Assembly (NCBI GenBank): GCA_944320135.1
Contig: CALUGI010000016.1
Span: 1-64,000 of the forward strand
DNA from: an uncultured Phocaeicola sp.
Lineage (GTDB): Bacteria > Bacteroidota > Bacteroidia > Bacteroidales > Bacteroidaceae
Length of the DNA: 64,000 bases
Reading direction: 5' to 3'
The translations under genes were made by a program, and so were the position numbers. Shown piece by piece: positions 44,204 to 53,455 of the stretch (the first letter of the stretch is position 1; each line of letters starts with the position of its first letter). The notes under the pieces are model-generated. The model searched no databases. It was not told the origin of the DNA and saw nothing but the letters and a program-made list of their open reading frames with translations.

Positions 44204-47200
44204 TCACTTGTACTCGTCCCAGCTCTTGACGGCGATGTCGTCGATGCCCATCGAGCAGAACGCGCCGATGAAGGCGCTTGCCAGACGCGCGTTGGTGATG
44301 AGCGGGATGTTCAGGTCGATGGCGGCGCGGCGTATCTTGTAGCCGTTGGTCAGCTCGCCTACCGAGAGGTCGCGCGGGATGTTCACCACCATGTCGATTT
44401 CCTTGCGGTGGAGCATGTCGAGCGCCTGCGGCTGCCCCTCTTCGCTGGGCCAGTAGACGCGGGTGTTCTCGATGCCGTTCTCCGTGAGGAACTTCGAGGT
44501 GCCTCCCGTGGCGTAGAGCCTGTAGCCCTTGGCCTTCAGCGCGCGCGAAGCCTGCAGCATGTCCACCTTCTGCTTCGTGCCGCCCGTCGAGAGCAGGATG
44601 TTCCGCTCAGGGATGCGGTAGCCCACGGAGAGCATCGCCTTGAGGATGGCGCACGAGGTGTCGTCGCCCAGACATCCCACCTCGCCCGTCGAGGCCATGT
44701 CCACTCCCAGCACGGGGTCGGCCTTCTGAAGGCGGTTGAACGAGAACTGGCTCGCCTTGATGCCCACGTAATCCAGTTCGAAAAGGTTCTTTTCGGGCTT
44801 CTCGACCGGCAGTCCGAGCATCACCTTCGTGGCAAGCTCGATGAAGTTTATCTTGAGCACCTTGCTCACGAAGGGGAACGAGCGCGAAGCGCGGAGGTTG
44901 CACTCGATGACCTTGATGTCGTTGTCGCGCGCAAGGAACTGGATGTTGAACGGTCCGGAGATGTTCAGCTCTTTGGCTATCTGGCGCGAGATGCGCTTGA
45001 TGCGGCGCACCGTCTCCACATAGAGCTTCTGGGGCGGAAACTGGATGGTGGCATCGCCGGAGTGTACGCCCGCAAACTCGATATGCTCTGAGATGGCGTA
45101 TGCCACAATTTCGCCGTTTTGCGCCACCGCATCCATTTCCACTTCCTTAGCGTGCTCGATAAACTGGCTCACCACCACCGGATGCTTCTTCGACACGTTG
45201 GCGGCAAGCTGGAGGAAGCGCTCAAGTTCTTCCTGGTTGGAGCAGACGTTCATCGCCGCTCCCGACAGCACATACGACGGACGCACCAGCACGGGGAAGC
45301 CCACCTTGCGGATAAAGGCGTTGATGTCGTCCATCGAGGTCAGCGCGCTCCATTCGGGCTGGTCGACGCCGATGCGGTCAAGCATGGCCGAGAATTTGTC
45401 ACGGTCCTCGGCATTGTCGATGCTTCGCGCCGACGTTCCGAGGATGTTCACGCGCTGCGCGTCGAGGCGCAGGGCAAGGTTGTTCGGAATCTGTCCGCCG
45501 GTGGACACGATGACTCCATGCGGATTCTCTAAGTCGAGGATATCCATCACGCGCTCGAAAGTCAGTTCGTCAAAGTAGAGGCGGTCGCACATATCATAGT
45601 CGGTCGACACGGTTTCGGGGTTGTAGTTAATCATCACCGAGCGGTAGCCCTCCTTGCGGATGGTGTTGAGCGCCTGCACGCCGCACCAGTCGAACTCTAC
45701 CGACGAGCCGATGCGGTAGGCTCCCGAACCGAGCACGACGATGCTCTTGCGGTCGCCCAGATAATGCACGTCGTTGGCCGTGCCGCTGTACGTCAGATAC
45801 AGGTAGTTGGTCTGCGCCGGGTATTCGGCCGCCAGCGTGTCAATCTGTTTCACCACAGGCACCACTCCGAGGCTCTTGCGGAGACGGCGCACAGCGAGGA
45901 TGCCGTCTTCCATGTCGCCCTCGAAGCCCACGGCGCGCGCCACCTGGAAGTCGGAGAATCCCTGCCGCTTGGCCTTGGCAAGCAGCTCCTTCGGCAGCTC
46001 GGAGAGCTGTATGTGGTTGTTCCCCCACTCGTGCAGCTCCTTCGATGTCTGCATGATATTCTCTAATTTGTAGAGGAACCACTTGTCTATCTTCGTGAGT
46101 TCGTGAATCTGGTCGACGGTATATCCGGCTCTCATCGCCTTCGAGATAACAAAGATACGCTTGTCTGTCGGCTCGCGCAACGCCTTGTCGATGTCGGCGA
46201 TAACCAGCTCTTTGTTCTCCACGAAGCCGTGCATCCCCTGCCCGATCATGCGCAATCCCTTCTGGATGGCTTCTTCGAACGTGCGCCCGATAGCCATCAC
46301 CTCGCCCACGGATTTCATCGACGAGCCTAACTCGCGGTCTACGCCGTGGAACTTGCCGAGGTCCCAGCGCGGGATTTTGCACACCACGTAGTCGAGCGCA
46401 GGCTCGAAGAAGGCCGAAGTGGTCTTCGTCACCGAGTTCTTCAAATCAAACAGCCCGTATCCCAGTCCGAGCTTGGCGGCCACGAACGCCAGCGGATAGC
46501 CTGTAGCTTTAGACGCCAACGCGGACGAACGGCTCAGGCGGGCGTTCACTTCAATCACGCGGTAGTCTTCCGATTCGGGGTCGAAGGCATACTGCACGTT
46601 ACACTCGCCCACGATACCGATGTGGCGGATGATGCGGATGGCCAGCTCGCGGAGCTTGTGATACTCGCTGTTGGTCAGCGTCTGGCTCGGCGCAATGACG
46701 ATGCTCTCGCCCGTGTGGATGCCCAGCGGGTCGAAGTTCTCCATGTTGCACACCGTGATGCAGTTGTCGAAGCGGTCGCGCACCACCTCGTATTCCACCT
46801 CTTTCCATCCCTTCAGGCTCTTTTCCACAAGCACCTGCGGGGAGAACGAGAAGGCTTTCTCGGCCAGCACGTTCAGTTCTTCCTCATTATCGCAGAATCC
46901 GGAGCCGAGCCCTCCCAAGGCGTATGCCGCACGGATAATGACGGGATAGCCCAAATCGCGCGCGGCCCGACGTGCCTGTTCGATGTTTTCGCAGGCTTCG
47001 CTCTTGATGGTCTTCACGTTGATTTCGTCGAGCTTGCGCACGAAGAGTTCGCGGTCTTCAGTATCCATGATAGCCTGCACGGGGGTGCCGAGCACCTGTA
47101 CGCCGTATTTTTCAAACGCGCCCGCCTTATAGAGCGCGACCCCGCAGTTTAATGCCGTTTGGCCGCCGAACGACAACAAAACGCCGTCGGGTTTTTCCTT

Positions 47201-47431
47201 GTCGATAACCTTCTCTACGAAATAGGGCGTGACGGGAAGGAAATATATCTTGTCGGCCACACCCTCGGACGTCTGCACCGTAGCGATGTTCGGGTTGATG
47301 AGCACCGTTTCGATGCCTTCTTCCTTGAGGGCTTTCAGGGCCTGGCTTCCGGAGTAGTCGAACTCTCCAGCCTCGCCAATCTTCAATGCGCCGGAACCCA
47401 GCAGCAATACTTTCTTTATGTTTTCTTTCAT
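44204..47431 (-). CDS. carB: Carbamoyl-phosphate synthase large subunit
   Basis: 1075 residues, full length. Two homologous ATP-grasp halves (about 1-400 and 550-935), each with its own nucleotide site (RSAYALGGLGSG-like IIRAAYALGGLGSGF; VRPSYVLSGAAM), an oligomerisation region between, and an MGS-like allosteric domain at the end (VDMVVNIPRD). With CarA it makes carbamoyl phosphate from bicarbonate, glutamine and ATP for arginine and pyrimidines. It starts 18 bases after carA. Control is expected through the carA leader. Confidence 0.97.
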   Translation of the reverse strand: MKENIKKVLLLGSGALKIGEAGEFDYSGSQALKALKEEGIETVLINPNIATVQTSEGVADKIYFLPVTPYFVEKVIDKEKPDGVLLSFGGQTALNCGVALYKAGAFEKYGVQVLGTPVQAIMDTEDRELFVRKLDEINVKTIKSEACENIEQARRAARDLGYPVIIRAAYALGGLGSGFCDNEEELNVLAEKAFSFSPQVLVEKSLKGWKEVEYEVVRDRFDNCITVCNMENFDPLGIHTGESIVIAPSQTLTNSEYHKLRELAIRIIRHIGIVGECNVQYAFDPESEDYRVIEVNARLSRSSALASKATGYPLAFVAAKLGLGYGLFDLKNSVTKTTSAFFEPALDYVVCKIPRWDLGKFHGVDRELGSSMKSVGEVMAIGRTFEEAIQKGLRMIGQGMHGFVENKELVIADIDKALREPTDKRIFVISKAMRAGYTVDQIHELTKIDKWFLYKLENIMQTSKELHEWGNNHIQLSELPKELLAKAKRQGFSDFQVARAVGFEGDMEDGILAVRRLRKSLGVVPVVKQIDTLAAEYPAQTNYLYLTYSGTANDVHYLGDRKSIVVLGSGAYRIGSSVEFDWCGVQALNTIRKEGYRSVMINYNPETVSTDYDMCDRLYFDELTFERVMDILDLENPHGVIVSTGGQIPNNLALRLDAQRVNILGTSARSIDNAEDRDKFSAMLDRIGVDQPEWSALTSMDDINAFIRKVGFPVLVRPSYVLSGAAMNVCSNQEELERFLQLAANVSKKHPVVVSQFIEHAKEVEMDAVAQNGEIVAYAISEHIEFAGVHSGDATIQFPPQKLYVETVRRIKRISRQIAKELNISGPFNIQFLARDNDIKVIECNLRASRSFPFVSKVLKINFIELATKVMLGLPVEKPEKNLFELDYVGIKASQFSFNRLQKADPVLGVDMASTGEVGCLGDDTSCAILKAMLSVGYRIPERNILLSTGGTKQKVDMLQASRALKAKGYRLYATGGTSKFLTENGIENTRVYWPSEEGQPQALDMLHRKEIDMVVNIPRDLSVGELTNGYKIRRAAIDLNIPLITNARLASAFIGAFCSMGIDDIAVKSWDEYK

Positions 47432-47449
47432 CGATGTTTCTGTTAATGG

Positions 47450-48592
47450 TTAATTGATTAGCTTCACGAATTCGTCGAAAAGGAACTCAGTGTCAGTCGG
47501 GCCGCTGGCGGCTTCGGGGTGGAACTGTGCGGAGAACCACGGGTTCCGCTTGTGGCGGATTCCCTCGTTCGAGCCGTCGTTCATGTTGATGAAAAGCGGT
47601 TCCCAGTCGGCTCCCAGCGTGTTGTTGTCCACCGCATAGCCGTGGTTCTGCGAAGTGATGAAGCAACGCTCCGTGCCCGCCATGCGCACCGGCTGGTTGT
47701 GGCTGCGGTGTCCGTATTTCAGCTTGTAGATTTTCGCGCCTCCCGCCTTCGAGAGCAACTGGTTGCCCATGCAGATTCCGAAGATGGGCAGCGTCTCGTC
47801 CTGCATCGCCCGGCGGATGTTCTGCACGGCGGCGTCGCACGTGTCAGGGTCGCCCGGCCCGTTGGAGATGAAAAGCCCGTCGAAACGAAGCCCGTTGAAG
47901 TCGTAGTTCCAGGGCACGCGGACGATTTCCACTCCCCGCTTGAGCAGACACCTTATTATATTGGCCTTCACTCCGCAGTCGACGAGCAGCACCTTCTTCA
48001 ACGAAGGGCTGAACTGCGCATTCAGCTCGTCCTTCGGAGTGCCGACGGCGAACGTCCGGCTTTCTTCGCCCGCATAGACGATGATGTCTTTGCACGACAC
48101 GCGGTCGACGTAGTTCACTTCTCCGTATGCGGGAAAGGGTTCCGCCTCTGCCTCCGGCTCGTCGTCAAACACAATCCGCCCCATCATCACTCCGTGCTCG
48201 CGCAGCGTCTTGGTCAGTTCGCGGGTGTCAATGCCCGTGATGCCGGGGACATGCTCGCGCTTCAGCCAGTCGGCCAAACTCTCTACGGCGTTCCAATGGC
48301 TGTACGCCTCGCTATAGTCGCTCACGATGATGGCTTCGGCGTGTATCTTCCCGCTTTCCATAAACGCGGGCAGACCGTTCGCCTCGAAAGTGAACGGCGG
48401 CACCCCGTAGTTGCCCACTAACGGATAGGTCAGCGTCATCAGCTGGCCCGCATACGAAGGGTCAGTCAGGCTTTCCGGGTAGCCGGTCATCGCCGTGTTG
48501 AACACCACTTCACCCGCTGCCGGCTTCTCATAACCGAACGACTTGCCGCAAAAGCGGCTCCCGTCGTCAAGGATTAACGTCACGTTTCTCAT
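47450..48592 (-). CDS. carA: Carbamoyl-phosphate synthase small (glutaminase) subunit
   Basis: 380 residues. The N-terminal small-subunit domain (about 1-150) carries the structural motifs AMTGYPESLTDPSYAGQ and GIDTRELTKTLREHG. The C-terminal class I amidotransferase has the catalytic Cys in FGICMGNQLL and the His/Glu pair in FSAQFHPEA. It releases ammonia from glutamine and channels it to CarB, whose gene follows. A 165-base leader with a terminator precedes it. Confidence 0.97.
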   Translation of the reverse strand: MRNVTLILDDGSRFCGKSFGYEKPAAGEVVFNTAMTGYPESLTDPSYAGQLMTLTYPLVGNYGVPPFTFEANGLPAFMESGKIHAEAIIVSDYSEAYSHWNAVESLADWLKREHVPGITGIDTRELTKTLREHGVMMGRIVFDDEPEAEAEPFPAYGEVNYVDRVSCKDIIVYAGEESRTFAVGTPKDELNAQFSPSLKKVLLVDCGVKANIIRCLLKRGVEIVRVPWNYDFNGLRFDGLFISNGPGDPDTCDAAVQNIRRAMQDETLPIFGICMGNQLLSKAGGAKIYKLKYGHRSHNQPVRMAGTERCFITSQNHGYAVDNNTLGADWEPLFINMNDGSNEGIRHKRNPWFSAQFHPEAASGPTDTEFLFDEFVKLIN

Positions 48593-48612
48593 TAATTCAA
48601 ATGCTTATATCG

Positions 48613-48753
48613 TTATGTTTCTGTATTGTGGTCGCGCCGTTGGTTTGCAGACATAAAAAAACCCGGACTTGCCGAAAAGCAATTCCGGGTGTCGCGTATA
48701 AACGTCTGTACTGTATGTGTCTGTCCGATATTCATCAACCTCGCTTGTGCCAT
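48613..48753 (-). CDS. Possible short leader reading frame upstream of carA
   Basis: A 46-codon frame starting MAQARLMNIGQTH runs through the leader terminator and ends 20 bases before carA. Its ATG is only about 5 bases after the predicted transcription start. Three Arg codons (AGG, CGC, CGG) precede the terminator, a modest enrichment that could suit arginine sensing. It may equally be chance. Confidence 0.25.
   Translation of the reverse strand: MAQARLMNIGQTHTVQTFIRDTRNCFSASPGFFMSANQRRDHNTET
48655..48690 (-). promoter_or_regulatory. Terminator/attenuator in the carA leader
   Basis: In minus-strand RNA ACCCGGAAUUGC (48679-48690) pairs with GCAAGUCCGGGU (48661-48672), one mismatch, loop UUUUCG, followed by six more U. 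It stands between the carA promoter and the carA start with no gene before it, so it should act conditionally. Confidence 0.75.
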
Positions 48754-48764
48754 GATTCGGAGTG

Positions 48765-48772
48765 CAAATATA
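48765..48772 (-). promoter_or_regulatory. carA -7 element
   Basis: The minus strand reads TATATTTG, about 170 bases before the carA start. Confidence 0.6.
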
Positions 48773-48834
48773 CGCATTTTCCGCCAAAAAGAAACGCCCT
48801 TTCCAATATTTTTCAAAAAATCCGCGAAGAACCG

Positions 48835-48895
48835 TCCGGAAGGCCGCCGTGATTCCGGAAAAAGGGCGCAGAGTTTCGCCAAGAAGCGCGGGCGT
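48835..48895 (+). repeat. 19-22-bp tandem array between carA and the polyferredoxin gene
   Basis: Units begin TCCGG at 48835 and 48854, TTTCGCC at 48874 and TTTGC at 48895, each a T-rich start, A-run and GC-rich end. Same style as the udk-leader array. Confidence 0.5.
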
Positions 48896-48942
48896 TTGCA
48901 TTTTTTTACTGACTGTTTCGGACGGCGAACGGTGAAATCGCT

Positions 48943-48950
48943 TATTTTTG
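48943..48950 (+). promoter_or_regulatory. -7 element of the polyferredoxin/aldo-keto reductase cluster
   Basis: TATTTTTG, a full match, 41 bases before the ATG at 48991. Confidence 0.55.
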
Positions 48951-48990
48951 CAGGCAAACTAACAACTTGAACCGGAAAACTTTTGTGGAT

Positions 48991-50502
48991 ATGCCGATAA
49001 AAAGACTCAGGCAGACGCTGGCCGCCGTCTGCGCCGTGCTTGTCACGCTGCTGTTTCTCGACTTTACGGGCACGGTACATCTCTGGTTGGGCTGGCTTGC
49101 CAAGATTCAGTTTTTGCCCGCACTGCTGGCCCTCAATGCGGGGGTTGCAATCGTTCTCGTGCTGCTTACGCTGGTTTTCGGGCGGGTCTACTGCTCGGTC
49201 ATCTGTCCGTTGGGCGTGTTTCAGGACTTGGCCGCCCGTTTGGGACACCGCAAGAAGCGGCTTCCCTACACGCATTCGCACCCCAAAAATGCGTTGCGCT
49301 ACGGAGTGCTGGCGGCGTTCGTCGTAGCGGCGGCAGTGCTTCACGCCGCAGCATGGTTCGACCCCTACGCCATCTACGGACGCGCGGCGAACGCCGTCGT
49401 GCAGCCGCTGTGGATGTGGGGCAACAACGCGCTGGACTACTTGGCCGAACGTGCCGGCAGCTATGCGTTCTACCCGACGGAAGTGTGGCTGCGGAGCGCA
49501 CCCGTGCTGGCGGTATCCGTGGCGATGATTGCCGTCGTAGCGGCGTTGGCATGGAAAGGCGGACGCACGTACTGCAACACGATATGCCCGGTGGGAACCG
49601 TCCTCGGATTCCTGTCGCGCCACTCGCTGTTCCGCATCACGATAGACACCTCCAAATGCAACGGATGCACGCTCTGCGCGCGCAACTGCAAGGCTTCGTG
49701 CATCGACGCGAAGGCGCACACGGTGGACGCGAGCCGCTGCGTGGCGTGCTTCGACTGCATCGGCAAATGCACGCAGGGGGCCGTGGGCTACCGCTTCTCC
49801 TACGCGAAGAAAAAGCCGTCCGGACCTTCCCCCGCTTCACGGAAAGCGGCTGAAGGCGGCGCAGGCCGCCGCGCGTTTCTGGCCGGTTCTGCCGTAATGC
49901 TTGCTTCGGCTGCAGCCGCACAAGCGGCGAAAAAGGCGGAAGCCGTGAAGATGGACGGCGGACTGGCCGACATCATCGGCAAGAAAGAACCGAAGCGCAC
50001 CACTCCCATCACCCCTCCCGGCTCATGGAGCGCGCGCCAGATGCAGGCCCACTGCACGGCCTGCCAGCTCTGCGTGTCGGTGTGCCCCAACCAGGTGCTC
50101 CGTCCCTCGCACAGCCTATCTACGTTCATGCAGCCCTACGTGTCATACGAACGCGGATACTGCCGCCCCGAATGCACGAAATGCGCCGAAGTGTGCCCGG
50201 CAGGAGCCATACGCCCCATCAGCCGGGCCGACAAGTCGGCGATACAGATAGGGCACGCCGTGTGGGTGAAAGACCGCTGCGTCCCCCTCACCGACGGACA
50301 GGAGTGCGGCAACTGCGCGCGCCACTGTCCCACAGGAGCCATCTCCATGATTCCGTCCGACCCTTCCGACCCCGAATCGCTGAAGATTCCCGCCGTCGAC
50401 ACGGAGCGGTGCATCGGATGCGGCGCGTGCGAAAATCTCTGTCCGGCGCGCCCGCTGAGCGCCATCTACGTGGAAGGGCACGAAGTTCACCGGGTTATCT
50501 AA
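48991..50502 (+). CDS. Membrane polyferredoxin (NapH-like) with multiple 4Fe-4S sites
   Basis: 503 residues from the ATG at 48991 (MPIKRLRQTL); a TTG at 48967 is the alternative. Four to five membrane helices in the first 215 residues carry two CxxxCP motifs (CSVICPLG, CNTICPVG), as in NapH and related quinol-oxidising proteins. Ferredoxin motifs follow: CNGCTLCARNC, CVACFDCIGKC, then CTACQLCVSVCP, CRPECTKCAEVCP, CGNCARHCP, CIGCGACENLCP. A second hydrophobic stretch preceded by two arginines (GRRAFLAGSAVMLASAAAA) splits the halves. It likely moves electrons from the membrane to the exported reductase encoded 36 bases downstream. Confidence 0.88.
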   Translation: MPIKRLRQTLAAVCAVLVTLLFLDFTGTVHLWLGWLAKIQFLPALLALNAGVAIVLVLLTLVFGRVYCSVICPLGVFQDLAARLGHRKKRLPYTHSHPKNALRYGVLAAFVVAAAVLHAAAWFDPYAIYGRAANAVVQPLWMWGNNALDYLAERAGSYAFYPTEVWLRSAPVLAVSVAMIAVVAALAWKGGRTYCNTICPVGTVLGFLSRHSLFRITIDTSKCNGCTLCARNCKASCIDAKAHTVDASRCVACFDCIGKCTQGAVGYRFSYAKKKPSGPSPASRKAAEGGAGRRAFLAGSAVMLASAAAAQAAKKAEAVKMDGGLADIIGKKEPKRTTPITPPGSWSARQMQAHCTACQLCVSVCPNQVLRPSHSLSTFMQPYVSYERGYCRPECTKCAEVCPAGAIRPISRADKSAIQIGHAVWVKDRCVPLTDGQECGNCARHCPTGAISMIPSDPSDPESLKIPAVDTERCIGCGACENLCPARPLSAIYVEGHEVHRVI

Positions 50503-50538
50503 CCCGAAAGATTGTCTGACAACAAACGCATCTCGAAA

Positions 50539-51924
50539 ATGGAAGAAAAAACCGCCCGACATAACGAAATGAACCGCCGCGATTTTCTGAAAATCGTAGG
50601 CATAAGCACGGCCGCCGCAGGACTGAACGCTTGTTCGCCGCGCCGCGCTGCGGAAGAAACGGACAACGGGGTTGCCGGAACTCCCGCCGGAGAAATGACC
50701 TGCCGCCAGTTTCCGCCCTCGCCCGACAAGGTGTCGATTTTAGGCTACGGATGTATGCGCTGGCCCACGCTGCCCGCTCCCGGAGGCGACGGGAACGTCA
50801 TTGACCAGGAGGAAGTGAACCGCCTCGTCGACTACGCCATCGCTCACGGAGTGAACTACTTCGACACGGCGCCCGTCTACGTGCAAGGGTGGTCGGAGAC
50901 GTCTACGGGCATCGCTCTGAGCCGCCATCCCAGAGACAAGTACTTCATCGCCACAAAGATGTCGAACTTCTCTGACCCCGACTTCGGCGAAAGCGTCAGA
51001 ATGTACCGGAACTCGATGAAGAACCTGCGCACGGACTACATCGACTACTACCTGCTCCACTCGCTCGGCTCGCAAGGAGCGAGAAGTTTCCAGACGCGCT
51101 TCCTCGACAACGGGCTGCTCGACTTCCTCGTGAAGGAGCGCGAGGCCGGACGCATCCGCCACTTGGGGTGGTCGTTCCACGGGACGAAGGACGAGTTCGA
51201 CCGCATCCTCTCCTACCACGAGACGGTGCATTGGGACTTTATCCAGATACAGCTCAACTACTCCGACTGGAAGTATGCCACAGGACGGAACGTCAACGCC
51301 GACTATCTGTACGCCAAGATAGCCGAACGCCGCATCCCGATGGTCATCATGGAGCCGCTGTTGGGAGGCCGACTGGCGAAGCTCCCGGAACACGTCTTCA
51401 CGCGGCTGAAGGCGCGCAAGCCCGAAGCCAGCGTAGCTTCGTGGGCCTTCCGCTTCGCCGCCACCCCGCCGATGGTGCTGACCGTACTGAGCGGCATGAC
51501 CTACATGGAGCACCTTCAAGACAACATACGCACCTACTCGCCGCTGGTTCCCCTCACGGAAGAGGAAAAACGCTTCCTGCTCGACACGGCAGCCCTGATG
51601 CGCGAGTATCCCACCGTCCCGTGCAACGACTGTCAATACTGTATGCCCTGCCCTTACGGAATCGACATTCCGGGAGTGCTGCTGCATTACAACAAGTGCG
51701 TGAACGAGGGGAACATCTCCCAAAGCCGCCTCGACGAAAACTATGCCGAAGCAAGGCGCGCATTCTTGGTGGGCTACGACCGGAGCGTGCCGAAACTCAG
51801 GCAGGCAAGCCACTGCATCGGATGCGCACAGTGCAACCCCCACTGCCCGCAGTCGATTGACATCCCGAAGGAACTGCAGCGCATCGACCGGTATGTGGAA
51901 CAACTCAAACAAGACACGCTATGA
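50539..51924 (+). CDS. Tat-exported aldo/keto reductase with two 4Fe-4S motifs
   Basis: 461 residues from the ATG at 50539 (a later Met at 50569 is possible). The twin-arginine signal is MNRRDFLKIVGISTAAAGLNACS, ending in a lipobox-like LNAC. The barrel keeps the aldo/keto reductase tetrad: Asp and Tyr in FDTAPVYVQG, Lys in IATKMSN, His in YLLHSLG. The C-terminus has CNDCQYCMPCPYGIDIP and CIGCAQCNPHCPQSIDIP. The substrate is unknown. Context suggests an exported redox enzyme fed by the polyferredoxin; the DUF1893 gene overlaps its stop by 4 bases and tatA is two genes down. Confidence 0.9.
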   Translation: MEEKTARHNEMNRRDFLKIVGISTAAAGLNACSPRRAAEETDNGVAGTPAGEMTCRQFPPSPDKVSILGYGCMRWPTLPAPGGDGNVIDQEEVNRLVDYAIAHGVNYFDTAPVYVQGWSETSTGIALSRHPRDKYFIATKMSNFSDPDFGESVRMYRNSMKNLRTDYIDYYLLHSLGSQGARSFQTRFLDNGLLDFLVKEREAGRIRHLGWSFHGTKDEFDRILSYHETVHWDFIQIQLNYSDWKYATGRNVNADYLYAKIAERRIPMVIMEPLLGGRLAKLPEHVFTRLKARKPEASVASWAFRFAATPPMVLTVLSGMTYMEHLQDNIRTYSPLVPLTEEEKRFLLDTAALMREYPTVPCNDCQYCMPCPYGIDIPGVLLHYNKCVNEGNISQSRLDENYAEARRAFLVGYDRSVPKLRQASHCIGCAQCNPHCPQSIDIPKELQRIDRYVEQLKQDTL

Positions 51925-52388
51925 ACGACCGGCTGATACGCCTTCTGCACGCAGGCAACTACTCGTGCGTGGTGAGCAAGGACGACGAGACCCGCACCTT
52001 CACGCGGCGCGGCGTAATCGACCTCTTCGAACTGTACTGCAATGACCCCGCCTTCATGGAAGGGGCTGAAGTGGCCGACAAAGTGATAGGAAAAGGAGCG
52101 GCAGCCGTGCTCGCCCTCGGCAAAGCAGCGGAGGTGTGGGCCGACGTGATGAGCGAACCCGCCTGCGAGCTGCTCCGCAAAAGCGGAATAAAGACCGGAT
52201 GCGCCGAAAAGACAGCGTTTATCGTCAACCGCACGCACACGGGACGTTGCCCGCTGGAAACCCTCTGCGACGCATCAGACAGCCCGGAAGAACTGTATCC
52301 GGTCATCTGCCGCTTCGTAGAGCGGATAAAGGAGGGCGAAAACCCCTCCGCACCGAAAGGACACCAAACGAATGATACAAACCAATAA
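51921..52388 (+). CDS. DUF1893-domain protein
   Basis: 155 residues. The stretch [31 protein letters not shown], then [30 protein letters not shown] and [11 protein letters not shown], is the DUF1893 pattern, a small domain with a deaminase-like fold and no known reaction. Cytoplasmic. It overlaps the aldo/keto reductase gene by 4 bases and lies 11 bases before tatA. It might assist cofactor or cluster handling; this is guesswork from position. Confidence 0.8.
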   Translation: MNDRLIRLLHAGNYSCVVSKDDETRTFTRRGVIDLFELYCNDPAFMEGAEVADKVIGKGAAAVLALGKAAEVWADVMSEPACELLRKSGIKTGCAEKTAFIVNRTHTGRCPLETLCDASDSPEELYPVICRFVERIKEGENPSAPKGHQTNDTNQ

Positions 52389-52399
52389 AAACAACAGCT

Positions 52400-52624
52400 A
52401 TGTTCGGATTAGGAATGCAAGAAGTCATCGTCATCGCGCTGGTAGTGCTGCTTCTTTTCGGAGGACGCAAGATACCGGAACTGATGAGAGGATTGGGAAA
52501 AGGAGTGAGAAGTTTCAAGGAAGGGATGAACGAAGTGGAGAAAAGCGTCAGGATAGATGATGCGGCTCCTGCCCCGAAAACGGAAAAAAGCGAAGAAAAA
52601 GGAAAGGAAGCGCAGGCTTCCTGA
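52400..52624 (+). CDS. tatA: Sec-independent translocase subunit TatA
   Basis: 74 residues. One N-terminal membrane helix ([21 protein letters not shown]), the FG-G hinge, an amphipathic helix ([21 protein letters not shown]) and a charged tail: a textbook TatA/TatE. It forms the pore for folded proteins with twin-arginine signals. Position directly behind the Tat-dependent reductase suggests a dedicated or co-regulated unit. TatC is not in the window. Confidence 0.93.
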   Translation: MFGLGMQEVIVIALVVLLLFGGRKIPELMRGLGKGVRSFKEGMNEVEKSVRIDDAAPAPKTEKSEEKGKEAQAS

Positions 52625-52626
52625 AC

Positions 52627-52672
52627 AAAGACGCGGAGGCACAAGCCGCAAGGCTTGCATCTCCGCGTCTTT
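52627..52672. terminator. Terminator after tatA
   Basis: AAAGACGCGGAG (52627-52638) pairs with CTCCGCGTCTTT (52661-52672); an inner AAGCC/GGCTT stem caps it. Usable from both sides: tatA ends upstream and the CBM9-like gene converges. Confidence 0.8.
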
Positions 52673-52696
52673 CGCGTCCGGAAGAATGACCTCCGC

Positions 52697-53359
52697 TCAA
52701 TCGGTAAACCGCACAGAGCCGAAGAACTCCGGGCAATGGAAGCACGGCTCCGGCAAATTGATGGGGGTCCACGACAAGAAGTGCGGAGAGGCCAGTTTGT
52801 CGCCGCACTTGTAGAAGTTGGCGCGCGCCGTCATCCCGTCGAAACTCTCGATGCTGTGGCGGAAAAACAGGGTTTTCGGCAGGCGCAATGCGAGCTGCCA
52901 CTCGCCGTCGCACGCCCGTTCTTCAAAAGGAGCCTGCCCAAGCGATGTCCAGCGGTCGGCCAGCTTCGTCACCTCAAGCGGCGCATGTTCCCGCTCGCCC
53001 CTGCGTCCATAGCCCGCCAGCAGCGTTCCTCCGCAGTTGCACTCGAAGTTGTAATAATTCTCCTTGTCGCCGGGCATCTGGAAGAAGAACTCGCAGCAAG
53101 AGTCTTCCCACACTCTGCCGTTGTCGGTGTCGGCTACGGCACGCACGCTCGCCTCCTTCACGCGATACTCTAAAAGCACGCTGTCGCCTGTGTGAGCGAT
53201 ACGGAACTTCACTTCCGGGCAGTAGGGATAATCTTTCCAGTTCACGCAGTGTATCGGCTCGAAAGCCACTTCCGCCTTGTCCAGCAGAGCCGGAACCAAC
53301 CGCGCCTCCACCGTCTCCCCGGCAGAGGCAACCTTTGGGATATACATCGTTTTCATCAT
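52697..53359 (-). CDS. Carbohydrate-binding family 9-like protein
   Basis: 220 residues, start at 53359 or the adjacent Met at 53356. The KFRIAHTGDSVLLEYRVKEASVRA, VWEDSCCEFFFQMPGDKENYYNFE and FDGMTARANFYKCGDKLASPHFLSWTPI segments are typical of the CBM9-like proteins of Bacteroidetes, a beta-sandwich that may bind reducing ends of sugars. No signal peptide is evident. It stands alone with its own promoter; no catalytic domain is attached. Confidence 0.8.
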   Translation of the reverse strand: MMKTMYIPKVASAGETVEARLVPALLDKAEVAFEPIHCVNWKDYPYCPEVKFRIAHTGDSVLLEYRVKEASVRAVADTDNGRVWEDSCCEFFFQMPGDKENYYNFECNCGGTLLAGYGRRGEREHAPLEVTKLADRWTSLGQAPFEERACDGEWQLALRLPKTLFFRHSIESFDGMTARANFYKCGDKLASPHFLSWTPINLPEPCFHCPEFFGSVRFTD

Positions 53360-53390
53360 CGCACGATTCTTTAAAGTTTTTGTCTAAGCG

Positions 53391-53420
53391 CAAAGTTAGC
53401 GAAAAATCCCGTCCGTGCAA
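53391..53420 (-). promoter_or_regulatory. Promoter of the CBM9-like gene
   Basis: On the minus strand TTG (53418-53420), 19 bases, TAACTTTG (53391-53398); the start codon is 32 bases on. Confidence 0.6.
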
Positions 53421-53455
53421 GCGTTTCGCCTTTCCTTGCTCCAAACGCCCCGCGC

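Noticed and set aside
48613-49719. A 368-residue minus-strand frame ending in the carA leader
   Set aside because: Most of it is antisense to the polyferredoxin gene. Only its last 46 codons, in the leader, were kept as a low-confidence candidate.
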